From Tenrec ecaudatus (lineage: Eukaryota > Chordata > Mammalia > Afrosoricida > Tenrecidae), in the NCBI RefSeq assembly GCF_050624435.1, contig NC_134537.1, positions 123,183,586-123,247,585 of the forward strand: a DNA stretch of 64,000 nucleotides, written 5' to 3'. The notes beneath the pieces are model-generated. The model searched no databases. It was not told the origin of the DNA and saw only the letters and a program-made list of their open reading frames with translations. A program made the translations under genes and the position numbers. Positions 62,101-64,000 of this stretch are shown piece after piece. Within the stretch, counting starts at the first letter, position 1. Every line of letters begins with the position of its first letter.

Positions 62101-63353
62101 AAGCAGGCCTCCACTGACTAATGGGGGGTGGTTTTGCTTACAGTACATGAGCTGGGAGTTGAATCCATGTCTCTTGCACAGAAAGTAAGAGTTCTACCAC
62201 CGAACCACCATTGCCACCCAACTCTCCATCAACCTAATTCTATTGGACTTCCATGAGATGGATGCCTCAATGGGCTGAGGCAGGGGCACAGGTATGAGGA
62301 TGGTGCAGGACCATGCAGTGTTTCATTCTGCTGTGCAGAGGGTCGCCATAGGTCAGTAACATCTGACGTCTACTGGTTATGTGGCTTTACAGTTAAGAAA
62401 AATTTCAATATTTTATGGGAAACTATTATCAATTCACTGTAACTGCTCAGTAACAGACTTACTGGGCTTTTATTAGTGAATGACCAAAACGTAGATCACT
62501 TTTTACAAACCATTCTAGAATACTCTGTGATAGATGGGTCTATGTATATGTAATATATATTTTTGTCAATGGATAATGCATATATATCAGAATATAGCGA
62601 TCAATTAATAATAGTGTTATGTGAATTATTAGAGATACTTATCACTGATTCTCAATTATTAAAAGAGGAATTACCATTTTAGTGTGACGCAGCTCTAAGA
62701 CAATAATCATATATTTCTCATCAAATAAGTGCCTGCCATGAGCTCCTCTGTCTCAAAGTGTAAGCCTTACATGGACTACATTCCCTCCTCCACGAGAGTG
62801 GAGCCCCGGTGGCCCCCGGGGTCGCGTGCTGGGCTGCTACACTGCAGGTTCAGGGGCTTTAGTCCACCAGCTGGTCTGTGAAAGGAAGATGGGGCAATCT
62901 ATCTGCTCTCGTCAAGATCCCCAAACTCTCAGGCATTACACTGACCTGTAGGGTCGACATGAGCTGGAATCACATCAATGGAAGTTTTTCCCACAAAGCA
63001 GCATGAAAGCACTATACTGAAGACACTCAAATCAGTCATGGTCTAAAGAACTTTCCAGAACAGAACCTTCTGCCTGTGATTGGCCTAGGATGTCAGAACC
63101 AGCTCCAGCTTTTTACCATCTAGTTCACCAAGCACTCAGCTTCCCATTCCATCTTGGAACCATGTCAGATAGAGGAAATAAACGCCATCTGCCAGAGAGA
63201 TCACTGGCTACCACATCGCGCAGCAGCAACCTGACTATGTAGACAGAGAGTAGGGCATAAATTCAAATATTAACTGTGCTACTCACCTGTTGATGGTCCT
63301 TCCAAAAGTGACCTGCACAAGAGCAATTAATGTTCTTCTCACCCATTTAAACA
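57762..63353 (-). CDS. SNX25: Sorting nexin 25, 3' part (four terminal coding exons)
   Basis: SNX25 is an endosomal sorting nexin of the PXA-RGS-PX-nexin C class, linked to TGF-beta receptor turnover. Coding exons on the minus strand: 63353-63287, 59391-59210, 58598-58498 and 57842-57762, 143 residues plus stop. The protein reads (V)FKWVRRTLIALVQVTFG, RTINRQIRDTVNWIFSEQ, MLVYYINVFRDAFWPNGK, LAPPTATRSEEQSQETKQ, RARQKLLENIPD, MLQSLVGQQNARHGIIKI, FNALQETRANKHLLY and VLMELLLIELCPELRTHL, ending QLKTGQV. This is the nexin C domain. The PX and RGS exons lie beyond the right edge. The gene converges on LRP2BP. TTTATT at 57244-57249 (AATAAA on the minus strand) is a possible polyadenylation signal. 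Confidence 0.96.
58074..58262 (+). mobile_element. SPIN-like hAT transposon, internally deleted, 189 bp
   Basis: Ends CAGTGGTTCTGCACCTTCC and GGTTGAGAACCGCTG. The middle (about 250 bp of the long copy) is gone. The flanking octamers agree at only five of eight positions, so the duplication is eroded. It lies in the last SNX25 intron. Confidence 0.85.
58498..58598 (-). CDS. SNX25: SNX25 exon (next to last)
   Basis: Acceptor ACTCAG, donor GTGAGT. Encodes (D)MLQSLVGQQNARHGIIK to ANKHLLY, ending in phase 0. Confidence 0.97.
58698..58736. repeat. Mariner-type element end
   Basis: CCATTTTCCATGAACTTTCT and GAAGCACC match one arm of the short inverted-repeat elements; the other arm is absent. Confidence 0.45.
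59069..59108. repeat. (AT)20 microsatellite
   Basis: Pure AT run of about 40 bases in the SNX25 intron. Confidence 0.97.
59142..59181. repeat. (CT)20 microsatellite
   Basis: Pure TC/CT run of about 40 bases; (GA)n on the SNX25 strand. Confidence 0.97.
59210..59391 (-). CDS. SNX25: SNX25 exon (third from last)
   Basis: Acceptor CAAAAG, donor GTGAGG. Encodes (R)QIRDTVNWIFSEQMLVYY to QKLLENIP with one base carried. A (GA)n tract starts 28 bases into the following intron. Confidence 0.96.
59800..59853. repeat. C-rich low-complexity tract
   Basis: Three C runs of 9-10 bases separated by short spacers (59803-59852), with the potential for a G-quadruplex on the other strand. Confidence 0.85.
59854..61679. 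other. SNX25 intron, unassigned
   Basis: No exon, RNA or clear repeat recognised; (TG)n of about 14 bases at 59963-59977. Confidence 0.4.
61680..61885 (-). repeat. AfroSINE
   Basis: Near-complete minus copy: GCCATCAAGTCCATTCTGAC, GGTTGGTGGTTTCTAACTGG, ACTATGCCGCCAAGCTCCCT. Confidence 0.85.
61925..62220 (-). repeat. tRNA-Gly-like SINE with an RTE-like body
   Basis: On the minus strand it begins GGTGGCAATGGTGGTTCGGT (tRNA-Gly-like A-box region) and has a B box GGATTCAACTCCC (complement of 62153-62165). Further in, AAATCAGCCAGTGAAAGCCC resembles the RTE 5' region at 56958. It is a different family from AfroSINE. Confidence 0.65.
62270..62395 (+). repeat. RTE LINE 3' end fragment
   Basis: GAGGATGGTGCAGGACCATG, TTCATTCTGCTGTGCAGAGG and GTCGCCATAGGTCAGTAAC. 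Confidence 0.78.
62805..62990 (+). repeat. AfroSINE
   Basis: GTGGAGCCCCGGTGGCCCCC head; ACTGACCTGTAGGGTCGACA and ATCACATCAATGGAAG near the end. Confidence 0.82.
63287..63353 (-). CDS. SNX25: SNX25 exon (fourth from last)
   Basis: Acceptor TTTTAG, donor GTGAGT (complement of 63281-63286). Enters in phase 1 (one base carried) and encodes FKWVRRTLIALVQVTFGRTI and N, leaving AG. Confidence 0.92.
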
Positions 63354-64000
63354 CTAAAATACAGACCAGAGAAAGGCTATCATCATATTATCACAGGATA
63401 TCACATTATAACATTCTTACAGCTGCACAAAGCAGAACTCGCATTCATTTAATTCAATCATCTAGTCATGGCTTTGGTATCTGCAGAATTTCAGTCAAAG
63501 TTAAACAAGCAGACTTATGCCTAGGAACGCTCTTTTATTCTGAAAAAGAAGAAACCTAAGAGTTTGTATAGTTTTTCAATACCTAAACAGTCGCTGAGCT
63601 AGCAGGAAGAAATAATACTCTACACCCTATGCCCCTGGGCTACCAACAGCATGTCTGTTATCCACTGGCACATGGTGTAATTCCTTTTTAGATTTCTGTC
63701 TGGCTCATTGAAGCCAAGCTTCACTGCTGTGAAAGGGAAACATCTGTAGTCAAATGTTGACAAATATTTTGAAATATTAATGAACTGATGTGTCTAGCTG
63801 CATGCCTTTGCAATGTAATTTGTAGACAGACACCTACTTTTAAAATCTCTCTTATGCTTTGGAGGGGGGGAGAAAGTTGAATTGCAAAAAGCCATTGAGT
63901 CAGATGTGATCTGAACACACTCTCTTCCGGTGCCCCTTTGTTAACACCCAGAGACTTCCTTTCTTCTCAGGGGACCGGGAAGGCGAGTGGAGATGGTCCC
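63354..64000. other. SNX25 intron at the window edge
   Basis: No further SNX25 exon could be identified on the minus strand; the next exon upstream lies outside. A G-run occurs at 63861-63870. Confidence 0.5.

Noticed and set aside
62080-62220. Functional tRNA-Gly gene
   Set aside because: Mutated acceptor and anticodon arms, continues into a SINE body.
63900-64000. Additional SNX25 exon at the window edge
   Set aside because: A TTCTCAG acceptor-like site is on the wrong strand, and no nexin sequence reads on the minus strand.

Overview
This window is mammalian nuclear DNA: multi-exon genes with GT-AG introns, one CpG-island promoter, and dense retrotransposon debris. The repeats point to an afrotherian. 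There are many tRNA-derived SINEs of the AfroSINE type, RTE (BovB-like) LINE fragments, and L1 copies with a long purine-rich 3' module. There are also four copies of a hAT element with the ends and body of SPIN ('Space Invader', called URR1 in rodents). SPIN is known from only a few scattered tetrapod lineages, and the afrotherian among them is the tenrec. I therefore infer a tenrec (Echinops-like) source; Afrotheria is firmer than the species.

Four protein genes are present, in an order I recall (inverted) from human 4q35.1. (1) UFSP2, + strand, 945-10135: the last five coding exons of the UFM1-specific protease 2. (2) ANKRD37, - strand, 14475-11512: complete, four coding exons, 159 aa. (3) LRP2BP, + strand, 33300-52864: complete, eight coding exons, 346 aa of Sel1-like repeats. 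(4) SNX25, - strand, 63353-57762: the last four coding exons (143 codon-equivalents) of the sorting nexin. All junctions were checked for frame and splice sites, and each reading frame runs open across them.

Layout: UFSP2 and ANKRD37 are tail-to-tail around 10.2-10.3 kb. A GC-rich island at about 14.25-14.96 kb holds the ANKRD37 start, a TATA-like box, an inverted CCAAT box, GC boxes and hypoxia-element-like cores. It probably also serves as the divergent promoter of LRP2BP, whose first coding exon lies 18 kb away. LRP2BP (52.9 kb) and SNX25 (57.8 kb) converge. Everything else is intron or intergenic DNA made largely of nested repeats.

The most interesting material is in the repeats: SPIN copies with 8-bp duplications, one of them with a paralogous empty site; a 35-nt 3'-truncated U2 snRNA retropseudogene flanked by an 18-bp duplication; a head-to-head pair of L1 modules inside LRP2BP; an L1 subfamily with a duplicated 3' tail; an L1 inserted in an L1 with a perfect 16-bp duplication; a 953-bp pogo-like element; and RTE-derived non-autonomous chimeras. 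I found no operon-like or otherwise undescribed multi-gene system. No homology search could be run, so comparisons with human proteins and named repeat families are from memory.
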